Origin: Acanthosepion esculentum
Taxonomy: Eukaryota; Mollusca; Cephalopoda; Sepiida; Sepiidae
Length of the DNA stretch: 64,000 bases
Assembly (NCBI GenBank): GCA_964036315.1
Contig: OZ038479.1
Span: 57,638,246 to 57,702,245, forward strand
Direction: 5' to 3'
In this document: positions 26,641-41,029 of the stretch, one piece after another
Layout: every line of letters begins with the position of its first letter
Numbering within the stretch: the first letter of the stretch is position 1
Program-made: the position numbers and the translations under genes
The notes under the pieces: model-generated
What the model was told of the DNA's origin: nothing
Seen by the model: the letters and a program-made list of their open reading frames with translations, nothing else
Database searches by the model: none

Positions 26641-28200
26641 GAGAATGACGTATCTGGATTCAAAAATAGTAGTCAACAACAACAATTGTGATGCCCCATC
26701 AGAAGTTGATATCCACCAGTGTGGTGTGGGGATTATGTTATGTGAAAAAAATATGACATCTACACCGGCTGTTCCATATTCAAGCTTGATCCTTTGGGCT
26801 GATTGTAGAGTTGATCACTTTGGCCCAAGTCTTGTCTCACCCCCACATTGTGTTAATTGATAGTAAGACTGGCTGGGTCTGAATGGTCAACTGGAATCGA
26901 TGACTTGGTTTGGTCCAGTTAGAGTAAAGTCACACAAAAAAATAAATTGGATAAAAGAGAAAAAGGTATTTATATACAATTCCTTGGTACAATGTTTATA
27001 GTACAGTTATTGATAGCTTAAGCATGCCTATATTCTTCATGCAATAACTATCGACTCTTCTTGATTTATCATGACACATTGTTGTTATGGTTTTGAATGA
27101 GACTTTTGGAACAAGGCTTTAAGTTGGAGGCTTTTCTTCAGGTCAGCGAATCACATCAGATCAGGCAAAGTGGTGGTTCTTGTCTTTCTGTGCAGTCTTG
27201 TTTTCGCGGTGTCTGTTTCTGCATCTACTTAGCATTCTGTTTTTATGGACACCTGCGCAAAGGCTGGGGTTGGGCATGACGTGCTCTGGAGAATACTAAC
27301 GTTCCCCAAACAACGAATCAGGGCTCTCCCTGCAAATGTCCAAATATGGAGGAGCCCCTCCTCCCTCCTTGGAATTCTACCTGGGCCTTCTCCTTCTTTT
27401 GGTCATCTGATCAAACCTGTCTCCTTTTCTGCTTTGTGTGAATGCTTCTATCACTGCCTGAAAGGCATAGAAAGTCCTTCGCCTTCCCTGAAATTCCACT
27501 TGGGCCTTTTCTACTTTGGATCACCTGATTAAACCTAGGTGTGGTCAAGCCCAAATTTTAATTAATGTTCAAAATTATTTCTTATCGTACTTTTGTGTGT
27601 GGTCGTTTTCGCATCTGGGATTTATCATTTTTTATCCCCTCGTCAACTCTTTGGACAACAAGTGACAAAAAGGGGACAATCCCTTGATTTGGGAAGTTTT
27701 ATCACGTTTTGCCAGACAAAAAATTTAATTACCATTCTTTTCTTATTTTCTTTTGGAAACCTGTCTACTTTTAAAAGTCAATCCTAAATCGACTGAATTC
27801 ATGGCCAGTGGTCTGTCTTCCTTTCCATTACTCAATGGTCATAAAAATATTATGTATTTCTTTCCAGGAGGTCCTTGGACCTCCAAGTATATGCCATCAT
27901 TTAATCTCAGTCCTGACGAAAATCAGAGGGTCACTTTGTTTTATGTTTCCAGCAGACAAAAAAATTTAATTACCATTATTTTCTGTTTTCTATTTCCCTT
28001 CATCTGGTCATGTTCAGTCTATCAAAAATTAGTGTTTCTGTCTTTTAGTTTGTTTTTTTTTTTTTTTCAATTTACTAGCGCCTTTTCAATAGTGTCACAA
28101 AAAAGAAGAAAAGGGTAGTGGGTGGTATTGTGGTGTATAAAAGGAGGTTATCTGTTCTAGTGAAGAAGGAAAGAAAAACAAAAAATTCCTATAAGCAAAA
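26641..28200. other. Unassigned stretch with short direct repeats
   Basis: Open frames at 27,097-27,532 and 27,753-28,118 match no domain I recognise. Internal repeats are visible: CTACCTGGGCCTTCTCC, then GGTCATCTGATCAAACCT (about 27,377-27,418), recurs as CCACTTGGGCCTTTTCT, then GGATCACCTGATTAAACCT (about 27,497-27,536). CAGACAAAAAATTTAATTAC at about 27,713 recurs at about 27,953. It may be LTR or UTR of the neighbouring retroelement, but I find no clean ends. Confidence 0.4.
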
Positions 28201-30480
28201 TACATTGACATTTCAAAACTAATTTAAATTGACTGGGAGGCATTTATTGTTTTGAAATCAATAACAATCATTGATTTAGTGTCATCACAATGTAATTCTA
28301 TTTATTAAAAAAATCTTTAAAAAATATAACTTTCTGAAACATAATTTGAGGATTTTTTTTGTCAGACGTTCTGTTTTTCCTTTCTAAGTGACGAATAAGA
28401 TCCGAGATCTCTTTACCAAACTTTTCAAAATAGCGCTGAAACGAATCAAGTGAAAATAATAACGACTGTCAAAAGTCAAAATGAACGATAATTTTATTTA
28501 TAAATTTTAAATATAAAAACAATTTTTTATTTTCTAAGAAAAACTGAGTATTTCCGTCGACTGCAATGATTCAACGTAAAAAATTCTAATTAATTCTACT
28601 AAAAAAGACATTTTTACAATCAGCTGCTTATTTTGTGAAGTAACTGTAAAATATTTTAAAATATAACATTCCGTTGATAATTTTTATTTACTTTTGATTT
28701 TTTCTATTTATCAAGTAAGAAAAAAGTTTTTGTTTTTTTTGTTTCCAACGAAAATCAAAATCGTAAAAATTCATCAAACCAAAATTATATTAGTATTTCA
28801 AATTTATTCCTATTCCATAATGATACTCTTTCCAGTTTAACACCTAAATAAATTTTAAAAGATTAACTTGGTAATTTTTAATAAAATGGTCATAAAAACG
28901 AAGTCAAATTTTATGCTACTTTGATAGAATTTAAAATAAAATAAGAACTTTAAAGCGAAATAACAAAATACAACTAATTTTACTTAGTTTCTTTTCAAAT
29001 TATTCTTTCTTCAAAATATCTGTCAGGATGAAATTGTAGCTTCATTTATTTCTTTTTTATTTCAATTTATTTTATATTTATTTTGCTAACAACCTAACAC
29101 TGACCGGGAATAAAAAAGAAAAAAAAAGGGGAGGCAAGTAACAAGTCAGTAAATAACTATTTCCTTTTTTTATCAAAATTATTTCTAAAATGCAATGAGA
29201 AAAATAAAAAACGGAATTTCTCTGTCAACCTACCCCATTTTTACATTGTCCGTTCAGTTCATATAACGAAGTTGAAACGAAATGTCACAAATAATGAATT
29301 AAGAGGAAACACACCTTAAAAACGGGAAATTACTTTTTAGAAAATATTTTGTACTATTATTATCGAAGTCGAAAAAAAAAAAGGTTAAACGGTGTTAGCA
29401 AACATTTGGTTCCTTCTGTTTAAAATACTAAGCATTCTTGGCATTGAGAGAAGAGTTATTCAAAAGTCGATGTGTGACGTTTCTTCATGGCCCACAGACA
29501 CTGCCATTATTAATGATTCGGTACCCAACATGACATTTATGAATTTTATATTAAATAGAAATCCTACTGAAAACAAATGTTGTACATTGGTACAATAAAC
29601 ATCCATAATCATAAATAATATCGAGAATCATTCTGACATAAACATGACCAATGTAGTAAAATAAAAGGAAGACATTATTGCTATGTTTACTTTTGTTTGT
29701 TTAGGTTCCAACAAAAAAAGGCCTGCATTTTGTTACAAAATGCAGGCTTTTTTTTTCCTTTACAAATGAAATCAAAAAGAGAAAAAAATCCCTCTGCCAT
29801 ATTTGAAAAAAATTAATAAGACCCAGAAAATTATTAGATTTTAATAATTTTTTTAGCAGTTATTCATCAATGAATTTAATAGCGAGCAGGTTATTTTCTT
29901 ATAAAACATTTAGAGAATGTTGCAGAAAGTATCATCATTATGTGACTCCTAGCACAATTGTTCAGCAAAAAATATTATCAGATTCATGTGAGTCTGGGTA
30001 AAAGAAAGTTCACTAAACATAGAAATCAAACAAGTAATAAAATAATAAATGTATTCACAAGTCATGTTACAGAAGGATAAGAAAAAAGAAACAAAGTTGA
30101 AGTTATGAACTGTTTAATACAATCTTCACTCTGTGTCTCATCTCTATCGAAGTGAAAAGAAACATGCCTTGCTGCTACCAAAGTCAAAGGTAAAAGAGGA
30201 AGAAAATTTGAAATATTGCACCACCTGTGATTATCAACAAGGGGAGGTGGTAATCACCAAGAAAACAGATTTAATTACTTAAACATCAGAGTAAAATCCT
30301 CTTTTCTATTGGACCTAATTTGTCTTTGAATATGTAAAGGAAATTCAATACGGCAAAAAACATCTAAAAACAGTTTTAAAACATTGTACTGCTCATAATT
30401 ATTGCCAGTGGGCAGAAATCCCTCATGTAAATCTGTTCTCTCTCAAAAACAAAAAAAATTGATGGGAGAGATCAGAAAAA
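28200..30480. repeat. Large interspersed repeat (family C), copy 1
   Basis: This stretch is paralogous to about 56,800-59,480: GGGAATAAAAA, CATGGCCCACAGAC, CACCTGTGATTATCA and ATCCTCTTTTCTA occur in the same order. The part at 28,360-28,770 also matches 47,405-47,830 (CTGTTTTTCCTTTCTAAGTG). No coding region is seen. It provides the empty-site reference for the hAT element at 57,087. Confidence 0.75.
29721..29747. other. Perfect 12-bp hairpin
   Basis: GCCTGCATTTTG, loop TTA, CAAAATGCAGGC, flanked by an A run and a T run. The paralogous site near 58,895 has only one half, so the hairpin arose by local inverted duplication or was lost there. Confidence 0.9.
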
Positions 30481-30616
30481 TTATTTTTTCCTTATACTTC
30501 ATAGTCCTCACCACTATGCCCAATTATACATACAGAGTTGTATATTTCAGCAAGATAATCTGACTGATAATGTCAACTTCATCACAGAATCAAAAGAACT
30601 ACCAAATTCATGGTAC

Positions 30617-31149
30617 TGTAGCGGACTGTGGTGTGATGATGTGAAGAGATATCAGAAGGTCAAAATTTCCTGCTAGCCGGTCCAACTACACGAGAATGTT
30701 GGGGTTTAATTAGGCCCAAAGAAGACAATGAAAACAAACAAGACCGATATACATGGATAAACAAATATATATTAATAACGAGTTACACAAAGACATGAAC
30801 AGTTACGTAGAGTTTGTATGGAGAAATTATGTGCGTGTGTTGTAAGTGTTCGTACGTACGTGTATTGTTCTTTTTAGCGCGTTCCCAGAATTTGGGAAAC
30901 GCCGTATCTGTGAGAGGTCACATATTGGTGTAAGTGGAAAAAGAGAGATTTTACCTCGCCTCCGCACGAGGTAGCGGACCAAGGCCTAAGTCGAAAAAAA
31001 GAGAGAGATTTTACCTCACCTCCGCGCGAGGTAGTGGCCCAAGGCCTAAGTCGAAAGAGAGAGAGAAGCGAAGGGTCAGACAGTATTTATAGCCAGGGGA
31101 GAGAGAGACCCCTGTTGAAGGATTAAGGAAACTGAGGAGGTAATAGTAC
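30617..31149 (-). repeat. LTR-like sequence, minus orientation
   Basis: It begins TGTAGCGGAC on the plus strand, exactly as the solo LTR at 60,780 does, and shares its layout (a CGTACGTA-type motif, an AACGC motif, a GA-rich tract). On the minus strand it has GGCTATAAATACTG (about 31,085-31,098) followed by a CT-rich leader. It contains two copies of a ~65-bp unit (GAGATTTTACCTC, GCACGAGGTAGCGG or GCGCGAGGTAGTGG). GTAC precedes the start and recurs at 31,146-31,149, but the right terminus is not canonical. Confidence 0.55.
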
Positions 31150-32560
31150 ATAATACCACTGAAACCTAACATTATTTCAGTCTGAAATCCTCATTAATTG
31201 TGACAACTTCATCACAAACCAGGATGGAGAACAAATTTTAAATCAGACATATTTCGATTTGGATACAGAAATAAGAGGAAGTTTGATTTATGTGTAGACG
31301 AAAACATACAATAGTGCTTACTGTACTGTTGATTCCTTATTCTGGTATTATAGCATGGCATACTCATAACCAGTAATCTTGGCAGGTTTATCACAAGCAT
31401 TGAGCAAAAATTAACCAAAAGTGATGATTTCTCGAAATTAGGTTTGAGTAAAACTTAAAGCACTATCACTAACACAGCTAAACCTATGATGAAAATGTGA
31501 TTTTGGCTATGAGGGGTATATTTCTATAGCGATGTTAGCCTTACAGTTAGTTTAAGAAATGGAAAAGGAAGGGAAGAAGATATTTAATCAGGAGTTACTG
31601 CAGCAGGAAATTCATTTCCTTCAGTATCCTAGTATCCCAACTGCATAAAAAAGACTTTTCTCTAAATGCTAATTTAATTCTAAATCACTGGACTTGTTTT
31701 ACTCTCAAGGGCCCAGAATCAGATTTAACTGGGGAGCTTATTCAACACTAATTCTATTGATGAAAAGCTTTTTTCATGCTTCAAAAAGATTAATGATACA
31801 TGCATTCATTTGAATAAATCTGTTACTCTTCTGCTTATTACACTCTAATTCTCTTTAATCTGCTACATATTTAAACAATGATTTGGTGATTGATATCATT
31901 AAAATACATTGCTATTGTGCACCTTATCACTTCAGTCATTATACATTTCTATATGAGCATGTTTTCTTTACTGTATTTTCTTTGATCTAGTCCTTATAGG
32001 TTTCTATCTGTTACCATAGAAGAGTTCTCCAAGATGTTAATTCCACTGTTGAAGCCCCCTTTTCATTGCTCTATTGCGACTCTCTTCAGACTTTATACAT
32101 CCTGGCAAAGAGCATGTTTTCTATTTTGCATTTTCTCTGATCTTTTTATGTATAACATAAATATATATATTTTTTTTACAATGTACAAAAACTGTTAATT
32201 TAGCCATTCCTATTTTACTTGCATTTAATTCTGATTTTTTTTTATTCTTCTATAAACAGTGCCATTTCCTTGGATTATCTATTGTCTCACTGGCATTAGA
32301 TTGAGAATTTCACTTGTCTTTCATTCCTCAGTGTGATTATTTGTCTGCTGTCATCTGCACATTCCTTCCATGGGCTTCAAAACTTCAGATTTCTTAATTT
32401 TGGCTGAACACAATATTTTGCAAATATAATCACTGTGTGATTTTATTTATTACAGTTAAGGTGTTGCCTTGGGTTTCATTAGTTCTGTAATCTTACAATT
32501 AGTTTTAACATTATCGGGAGATGACCAGCTCTGCAGTTAGTGCTTAGACATGGTTTCAAT
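31150..32560. other. Unassigned non-coding stretch
   Basis: No gene or clear repeat is recognised. Short ORFs lack domains. The right edge runs into the duplicated ZNF flank. Confidence 0.4.
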
Positions 32561-34208
32561 TCAATAAGTCATTACCAAAGTTAATAGCAGCTACATTATT
32601 TTTATACATTTTCTTAAATTCAGAATCATTTTTAAAATGATCACATTGAGTGCAATGATATATTTTATGGCATGAAATATATAAAAAATAATCATAAACT
32701 AAAAGCAATAAATTAAGCAAGAAGTATCATTTCACTAAAAATAGAAATAACCACCTTTAGTGTATGAAAAAATGAAAATTATTCATTCCGTCATGTTCAA
32801 CAAAAGTTTAAAGAATAAAAAACATGAAATCTTAAACTAGTTGATTATATAAGTTTAGAGATAATTTTAAAAAAAAATCACAATTTCTAGATTATTGAAC
32901 TGCTGGTATTCCATATATTTTTTAATTTTCTGTAATTTTTTGCATCATGGATGTCATTATAAAGTCATGGTTTTTAACCTATGACACCGCAGGCTACCAT
33001 GAATAAATAAATGTTATTTTCATTAATATTCAAGTAAACATTTCCTGTTGATTACTCTTTAAAACTGCTAAATGCTTTTGAAATGTATCACTATAAAAAA
33101 TATTAAATGTTTAAAAGATTTTTAAATGTGCATTTTTAATATAACAATGGGGGTGGGTTGATAAGTGTCATACATAATATATGCATTTCTGACAATGTTT
33201 TCAAATAAGTTTATTTGCACTTGCTGTCTTCTTTTGAATTATTTATTGCTATCATATTAAAACTTTAGATGATGGGAAGTTAAAAAGAGAACACTCAACT
33301 TATAATATCGCGTTTCATTGATAATCAGACTAAAAGTAAGAACTCCACATAAAAACCAATATTTTGCAACATGAGTGAATCTGAAAATGTCCCAAATATA
33401 TCAATCTTATGAAAATAACATCCAAAAGACACTCATGTTTGAATCAATCAGATGAAAATTAACAAAAGCCTTCATTATATAAAAGAAAAGAGGGGTTCAT
33501 GGCCAAGTGGTAAAATATATGCAAAATCAAGGAACAGAATTCAAAATTGAATTGGGGAGTATATTTCAAATACAGATTAAGATAATTTGTGTTCAATCCA
33601 CACTTATATCTTCAATGTTTTAATACCTTTTATTAAAATACACTGAAAAAGAATCTGCCTAATGTTTTACACACATAAAATGAATCAAAATCCATATTAA
33701 CCTGACTCAGGAATATATGACTTTATTTTTCACATACAAAAAACAGTACCCGAATTTTCCAGATTTCTTGTAGTTGAATAAATTTTTGACTAAGCTGCAC
33801 AAAATTAGTATCATATTATTTACTCTGATGAAATGTTTTGAATCAGAATAAATTTGCTTTTTTTACAATTGTAAAACGTCATTCACAAAGTTCTCATTAG
33901 TGTGAGTTCCCATATACTGAATCTCAAATGTTTTAATACATTTTATTAACAGACCTGGAAAAAGGTTATATTTTGTATATAGCAAAAATGAATCAAAATA
34001 CACATTTACGATACTTGAAAATATGACTTTATTTCATTCATGTGATATCATTACAGTAAGTGAAAAAGTTTTTTTTAATTCATAACACATGCAAAACATC
34101 ATTCACGCACTTCCCACTAGTGTGTAAAAATGCAGATATGCAAATTTCACAAAGAAAGTGTTTCTTTCTGGTACAGATGTGAAGATGATTCAGTATATTT
34201 GACTTTTA

Positions 34209-34800
<592 letters not shown>

Positions 34801-35165
34801 GAAAATATTTGTACACAACTTTTACGTGACTATTGCAGCGTATATGTCTCCATTCTTAATGGACAGTTGAGAGTCTTGTTTTCCTCCTTTTAAATTCCCA
34901 AGAATAAATTTTTTTCTGACTATCATGATTTTCTGTTCAGCAAAAGACCTGTGAAGTAAAAGTAATGACACATTTTAACAGAAACTGTGAAGAATAGATG
35001 AAATCAGTTTATATTTAAATAGATATATTTAGTTAAATATTCAGGTAGGCTGAGATCAGTACATGGACACAATAATGCAGCAGCCAGGAAAGATCAATAG
35101 AAAACTCAATAAGTTTATGTTAAATAATTTCCTTTCAAGTATGAAACACATTATACAAGTACAAT

Positions 35166-36363
35166 TGTGGCAGGGGCGATATCATTCCTGAAATAATAAT
35201 AATGGTAATAAAGGCGGATATGATGTAAAACAGAAAATGCCAAGTGAAAGAGAGGCGTTTTCAAATAACCAAGATGTTAATATGCTGTAAGGACTTTGAA
35301 ATGTAAATGTTTACAGAAAGTTAATTTAGAACACAAAATACAATCTTTTTGTAAGTGTACAAAGGATATCAGATTACTAATAGAAATTTAATGGAACAGT
35401 AATAATTTGGAACTTTTAAAAAAAGAAATGGATTTTGACACTATAAGAATAAAAGTTAAAATAAATGATGTTTTGATCTAGAATTTATTTTTAAAACAAG
35501 AATTTCTGTAGTTTACAAAGAGCGGCAGAATAATTAATAGCTAGGTGACAGACAATAGCATCTATGTGTGAACCTGGGAAACCAATCGATGAAAAAGTAA
35601 ATTGTTTATCCTCGGAGGAGTAAAGTTGTCGTAGTATGTCGGTACGTTTGCACTAAAAAAACAGAATACATCTCCAGTCTGGGACACGTAAGGCCGTTCT
35701 CTTAATAAAGAGGTGATTCAAGCAGAGAGAGAGAGTTTTTGGTTTCGTCTGTCTTCGAATGCTGTCGAACTGAGTGGAGAAACATCAGAGATTGAAAAGG
35801 AAGCGTCCGCTGTGTGTTGCTGAAGCTGAGGGCAAAGAAGCAAAATGCCACCACTAACATCTAAGTACTGCTACTCCTGCTACTTCTATTACTACTACTG
35901 TGAACAGGAACATCAAAGGTTGTAGTAGTTGAGCTAAGAGCAGACCGAAAAGGGTTAAAACGAAGGCCACCTTTACTGAAATTATTCGAGGTATTTGTGT
36001 TTGTTCAGTAATTGTTCACATACAAGAAACATTCAACCTTGTGCAACAAGAATTATTTTTTTGGTGTTTGCTTTTATATGTAAAAAAAACGTTTGTACTT
36101 TCAAAATCAAATTGTCTTGGTTATATTTATTTTTCTGTTAAACTGATTCTCACCGGACAAACTCGCAGGTGGATCAACAGAGAACTTCCGGATTTCTATG
36201 ATCTGATGACCACTCTCCAGGATCAAAACAATCACAATGTGGCTGGAGGGTGGCTTCGAATTGATATTGGGAACCAGAGACTTGTGTCTAACTTGTAATA
36301 CCAGATTAACGGCCGGTCTTGTGGAGTGCGTGAGTCCAGTGGGGGTGAGGATACGGTGTTACA
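35166..36363 (+). repeat. 5' LTR
   Basis: TGTGG to TTACA ends. A candidate polyadenylation signal AATAAA lies at about 35,704. A CTACTN-type triplet tract (about 35,868-35,900) and a pyrimidine/purine-rich leader are shared with the 3' LTR. Confidence 0.9.
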
Positions 36364-36365
36364 AT

Positions 36366-36389
36366 TGGTTGCTGTGACCAGGATTCGAC
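36366..36389 (+). promoter_or_regulatory. Primer binding site candidate
   Basis: TGGTTGCTGTGACCAGGATT begins three bases past the LTR (at 36,367) and continues TCGAC. Its complement ends in CCA and contains GTCGAATCC, as a tRNA 3' half would. I cannot name the tRNA with confidence. Confidence 0.7.
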
Positions 36390-36698
36390 ATAAGAGATAC
36401 TCGGAGGACATTAAAGAAAAGGAAACGAGTCACAATACATCGTGACTAAAGATTATACCCAAGAATTACCCTAGAAGACATTGGAATCGAAAGATTATAT
36501 TGATCCGAAGAGCAGATAGTTACAGGAACAACAAACCAGCAGCAGAAGCACACCCCAGGTTACTTTTTGGTTTCCCTCGATTATTGTTTCCTTTTCTTAG
36601 CTCAATTTTGGTACACGAAAACAGCCAGTAAGGATTTGGTGTCACCCTCGTCCTTCAAATTTACCTATTAATTAAAGAACAACGCCAGAATAGATAAG

Positions 36699-37800
36699 AT
36701 GAGTATCACTGGATGAAGGGCGAAGCTACAGTCCCTGAAATAATGGTGGCCTTTAGGAGTCTTTTGGGTGAGATGAAGTTACCCTACTGAGGCAACCCTG
36801 CTGAGTTTCATGATTAGTTGATAGTTGTACAAAAGAAATAGCTGGTATACAGGTTGACAGTGCTGTTGACATATGAGTCAGCAGCAGGATCAGGCTCAAA
36901 ATTTATCGGGGGCTTATACAGGGAAACCCCCCAGATAACATGGTATGAGCTGAAGGGAACCCTAATCAGATGATATGTTAGTGAGGGAACAACCATGGAG
37001 GCGGTTCAAAAATTGTTTAGGATTAAACAGGAAGTAGGGGAAACTCTAGAAGACCTTGGAGATAGGATGACGGGATTAGCCGGGTTAGCATTCCCGAATC
37101 CAGAAATAAGAGAAAATGGGGTGATTCAGGCGTTGTTAGCAGACGCTTTTATGGACGCCATCCGTGATGATGACGTGAGGGGTGACGTCCTGAAGGGTGG
37201 GCCCTGTAAGCTGACAGGGGCCCTAGAGGTAGCTAAAAATAGTGAAAGGATCTGAGAGAGTAAGAAATGGCAGAGACCAGGGAACCCAAAGACCCAGGGG
37301 TTAAAAATGTACAGAGAAGGGCTCCAGGAATGGGATAGTGAACATAAAACCCCGTAAGGATGCGAAAGAGGACGATTGGGAGGTTGAGGTCGACCCCAAC
37401 CGGAAAGAATAGGATATACGGTACGGAATTTATAAGTCCACTCCGGGCTGGTATGGGCCATTACAAAGGACACAGGGCTAGAGACTGTCCCACCAAGTGG
37501 GGAGGAGACCTCAGGTCTCTAGGTCGGAAGTGCGGAAGGCAAAGTGTTGCACAGATGTAGGGGATAGGAGACTAGAGATGAAGAAAATAGACATCCTAGT
37601 AACCCCCCCCCCCCGAGATGAATAAGCATTTGGAAAATGACAGTGGGACCCCCGTAGAGAAATAAGTGGCAGGGTAGCCCCAATAAAAATAAGACCTTTG
37701 AAGTGCTGGGCATGCGGTGTGGCTGAACATTTTTCAGCCAACTGTAAATGATGAAGCTAATGGTAATGTGGAAAGGTTGGACACTTTAGAAGTAACTGTC
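36699..37800 (+). pseudogene. gag-like region, broken
   Basis: The longest open piece (36,995-37,255) has the LDRM-like pattern of retrotransposon Gag (EDLGDRMTGLAGLAFP, then DAFMDAI, then ALEVAKNSER). A CX2CX4HX4C zinc knuckle is intact at 37,704-37,745 (CWACGVAEHFSANC). A second knuckle at 37,767-37,799 keeps CGKVGHFRSNC but has lost its first cysteine. A third degenerate one (GHYKGHRARDC) is near 37,450. Gag packages the RNA in particles. Several stops, frameshifts and a C run at about 37,604 break it. Confidence 0.75.
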
Positions 37801-37944
37801 CGGAGAAAAGGGGTGCTGAGAGTGGAAAGGGAGAGGCAAGGAGGTCGAGAGGACCAGTCCCCACTCCACCCAAGGAAAGCCCCAAAAGAAGCTGGCCTAG
37901 GGTAGCGAATGATGAGCCCCTAATGCCAGCACCCAGGTCAAGAT

Positions 37945-40016
37945 TTGAGAAAGATAGGGATAGCCGACCGGGAATTAAAAAGTAAGGTGAGGTTGAGGAA
38001 TATGAACAGAGCCCAGATATTTCAGCTGTTTAAAGAGGGACCTGACTTCACCTGTTATGTATTGGTGGAGCACAAGACGGTAAAAACTTTAGTGGATACT
38101 GGAGCAGCTTCGGTCTCCCTAATAAATTCCAAGGTGTTTAGACAGTTGGGGATATGTAGAAAACTCCAACCAGCGGATTTCCCTATTAGCCAGGCTTATA
38201 GTAGTCAGATGAGAATAGAGGGTATGACATGGCTACCAGTCAAATTGGCAAGGACCACAGGTGAACTTAAGGTGTATGTGGCACCTGATTTGTGAGGGGA
38301 ATTGATTTTGGGGGGTGACTGGCTTAGGCTGAACAAGGCTCAAACCCGCTTTGACCCAGCTACATTGATCTTAGATGGGGTGGAAATCCTGTTGGGGAAT
38401 GAAGTGAAAAGGAAATGTCAGGTAGTGGCCCAGACCAATGTGAATCTTCCCCCTAGAATGGCTATTTCATGTGAAGGGAGGATAAAGACAGTGTAGAAAC
38501 TAAAAGAATGGTTATATCAAATAACACCTACAGAGTGGTATGATAATGGTGAAGAAGTGTGTAGTTCTGTGGTAGTAGGAATAAAAACGGTGCCCCTGTT
38601 GTTGGCTAACACAGCCAGTAAAACTATCACAATAAAACAGGGAGAAGAGTTAGGTTATGCCTGTCTGATAAAGATTATGAAGCAAGTGAGAGTAAGCAAT
38701 AACACTGGAAGAAGGGTAGAGACTAGTAGCCCTGAAATAAAGGAAAAAAAACCTGATAGTGCCTGAAAGATATAAAGATGAGATAAGGAAACTGCTAGAA
38801 GCTAATCGAGATGTGGTAGCTAATACTGACAAGGAGTTGGGACAGACCGGAACAGTACATATGAAAATAGACACTGGTGACCACCTACCCATTAGATTGA
38901 GGCCTTATAGGACCCAAATCCATAAGAGAAAATTAGTGGAAGAAACAGTAAATGAGATATTGGACTCGGGAGTAATAGAGAGATCTAGGTCCCCATGGAG
39001 TTTTCCAATAGTTATTGTGGAAAAGAAGGATGAAGGACATAGATTTTGAGTGGATTTTAGACAGTTAAATGCCACATACAAAACCGTTAGTGGTACCTTT
39101 GCCCCGGATCGATGGTATTCTAGCACTTTTGGGAAAGTCAACCTGTTTTTCTACTTTGGATCTAAGGTCAGGTTATTGGCAGGTAGCTTTGGATGAAAAG
39201 GACCAGGAGAAGACAGCTTTTACTTGACAATTTAATTTTCCCGTGATGCCGTTTGGGTTATCTAATGCCCAAGGTGTATTTACTCAGTTAATGTCCATAG
39301 TGTTAGGAGGTATGGACGATTTTGCCATGGCTTACCTGGACGATATCATGGCGTTTTTTAAGACACCTGAGCAGCATTTTACACACTTACAGTAGGTGTT
39401 CAAAAAGATGAGAGAGCATGGGTTGAAATTAAAATTGACTAAGTGTCAGTTTGTGAAGGATGAGACCAAGTACTTGAATTTCGTTATAAACAAAACGGGA
39501 ATAAAACCTGATTTAGATAAGGTAGAAGTGATTAAGGCTATGCCGGAGCCCAAGACAGTGAAAGGGGTTCGTGGCTTTATAAGAACCATTGGATATTACA
39601 GGCACTTTGTGCCTGCATTTAGCAGATAAGCATGACCCTTGATAGCCTTGAATAAGAAGTATGCGAGATTTAAGTGAACGGAGGATTGTCAGCGAGCTTT
39701 TGATACCCTCAAGAACCAGCTGACCGCAGTACTCCTGCTGACTTACCCAGACCTGAGCAAGCCGATGTTGCTTTAAACAGATGCCAGTGACAATTGTATC
39801 TGTGCGTTACTTACCCAACCTTGTCCTGATAAGGATGGACCAGTGCCAGGCATACCTGAGGAAGTGCCTATATATTTTCTGTCCCACAGATTATCAGAGA
39901 CCCAGCAGAGATGGCCAGTGATAGAAAAGGAAGCATTTTCCATTTTAGATGCAGTACAAAAATTAGATTATTACTTAAGTGGGGCTGTGTTTAACATTAA
40001 AACTGACATTTATTAG
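37945..40016 (+). pseudogene. pol: protease, reverse transcriptase, RNase H; integrase absent
   Basis: The protease active site DTGA is at 38,095-38,106, and the ILGGDWL flap-side motif follows at about 38,305 after a TGA (38,293-38,295). RT begins at about 38,759, with SRSPWSFPIVIVEKKD near 39,000, a TGA just after HRF, a frameshift, and the intact catalytic YLDD at 39,333-39,344. A connection region with the GIKPDLDKVEVI motif follows, and then RNase H (TDASDNCICALLTQ at about 39,780). The sequence then breaks after NIKTD (about 40,015). The HHCC and DDE integrase domains expected next are missing, so a deletion removed them. Confidence 0.85.
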
Positions 40017-40020
40017 AGGC

Positions 40021-40586
40021 AGAGCTAAGGTCCGGTGGAATCTTTCTACTTCATTATCCCAGAGAGTTTGGAGAGAATAAAGGGGATCGACAATCGTGGA
40101 AGTAGCTCCCTTGAGGTAGGTAATGAAGTGGATGGTGCACTTTATTATCAGGCAGAAGAAAAATTTGAGGAAAATTAATCTTTCTTGAAATTAATGCCAA
40201 CTAACGTGAGTGAATGGATAGAATTATGCAAACGTATAGTAAAGGAATTCACTGAGATTTCTTTAAATAAAATACCTGACATCTTGAAGCCCCTTGGAAA
40301 AATTACCCTAGAAGCTTTGAAATCTAAATTAAGCCTAGTGGGAAGAACTAGTCCGATTTGGAAGGAGAGTATGAGTATTATGATAGTTTGGCTGACCGTT
40401 GTGGGATCCTTATTGATTATTTTAGGAGTAATAATCTGGTGGATAAAGAGGCAAGTGAAGTTGTCACGCAAATGGAGCGAACTGGCTCGTAAGTACTCGA
40501 CCGAAAGAGGGATTCCATCCAGTGAGCTTTATAAGAGTATAACCAATGCAGATGTGAACGAACCTACCATGGAGTTACTGTTGTAG
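40021..40586 (+). pseudogene. Third ORF: single-pass membrane protein, env-like C-terminus
   Basis: One frame runs from about 40,048 to 40,586 with a single TAA at 40,176-40,178. The last 131 codons (ATG 40,194) have an amphipathic N-terminal part, one strong hydrophobic segment of about 20 residues (centred on VWLTVVGSLLIILGVIIWW), then basic residues and a ~45-residue tail. Its position between pol and the 3' LTR and its topology fit the transmembrane anchor of an envelope-like protein of errantivirus-type Gypsy elements. I see no fusion peptide or furin site in what remains, so the assignment is positional and structural only. Confidence 0.55.
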
Positions 40587-41012
40587 AGAGCCCTGAATCC
40601 ACTATAGCCCCCTGTTAAATCAAGGCAGGGCAGAAAAGAGAAGTGAATAAAGACCATGATTGATTGAGCAGTAAGGAGTGTTGATGGCTCCATAAGTAAT
40701 TGAAATAGAAATGTGATTGTTATTTTGCTTATTGAATTTTGCATGAATTGAAAAACATATATATATATACACCTTACAGGAGAATAATTTTTATTCCACA
40801 TGTAGAATATCAGAACTGTGCTAAGAACAGCTGAGGACTACTAAACTGACAAGAACTTTAATCCTTGAATCGATTTAATCAAACTTTACATTTTTTCTTT
40901 CCTTTTTACTTTTGGATGTAGTAATATCTTCATGCGATAGGTATAATGGACAATTGCATGAGTGGAATTAATATAGTCATTGGACTATATATGTCAATTA
41001 CGAGTAATAGAC

Positions 41013-41029
41013 AAAAAGGGTAAGAGAGA
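41013..41029 (+). promoter_or_regulatory. Polypurine tract
   Basis: AAAAAGGGTAAGAGAGA directly precedes the 3' LTR, as expected for plus-strand priming. Confidence 0.75.
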
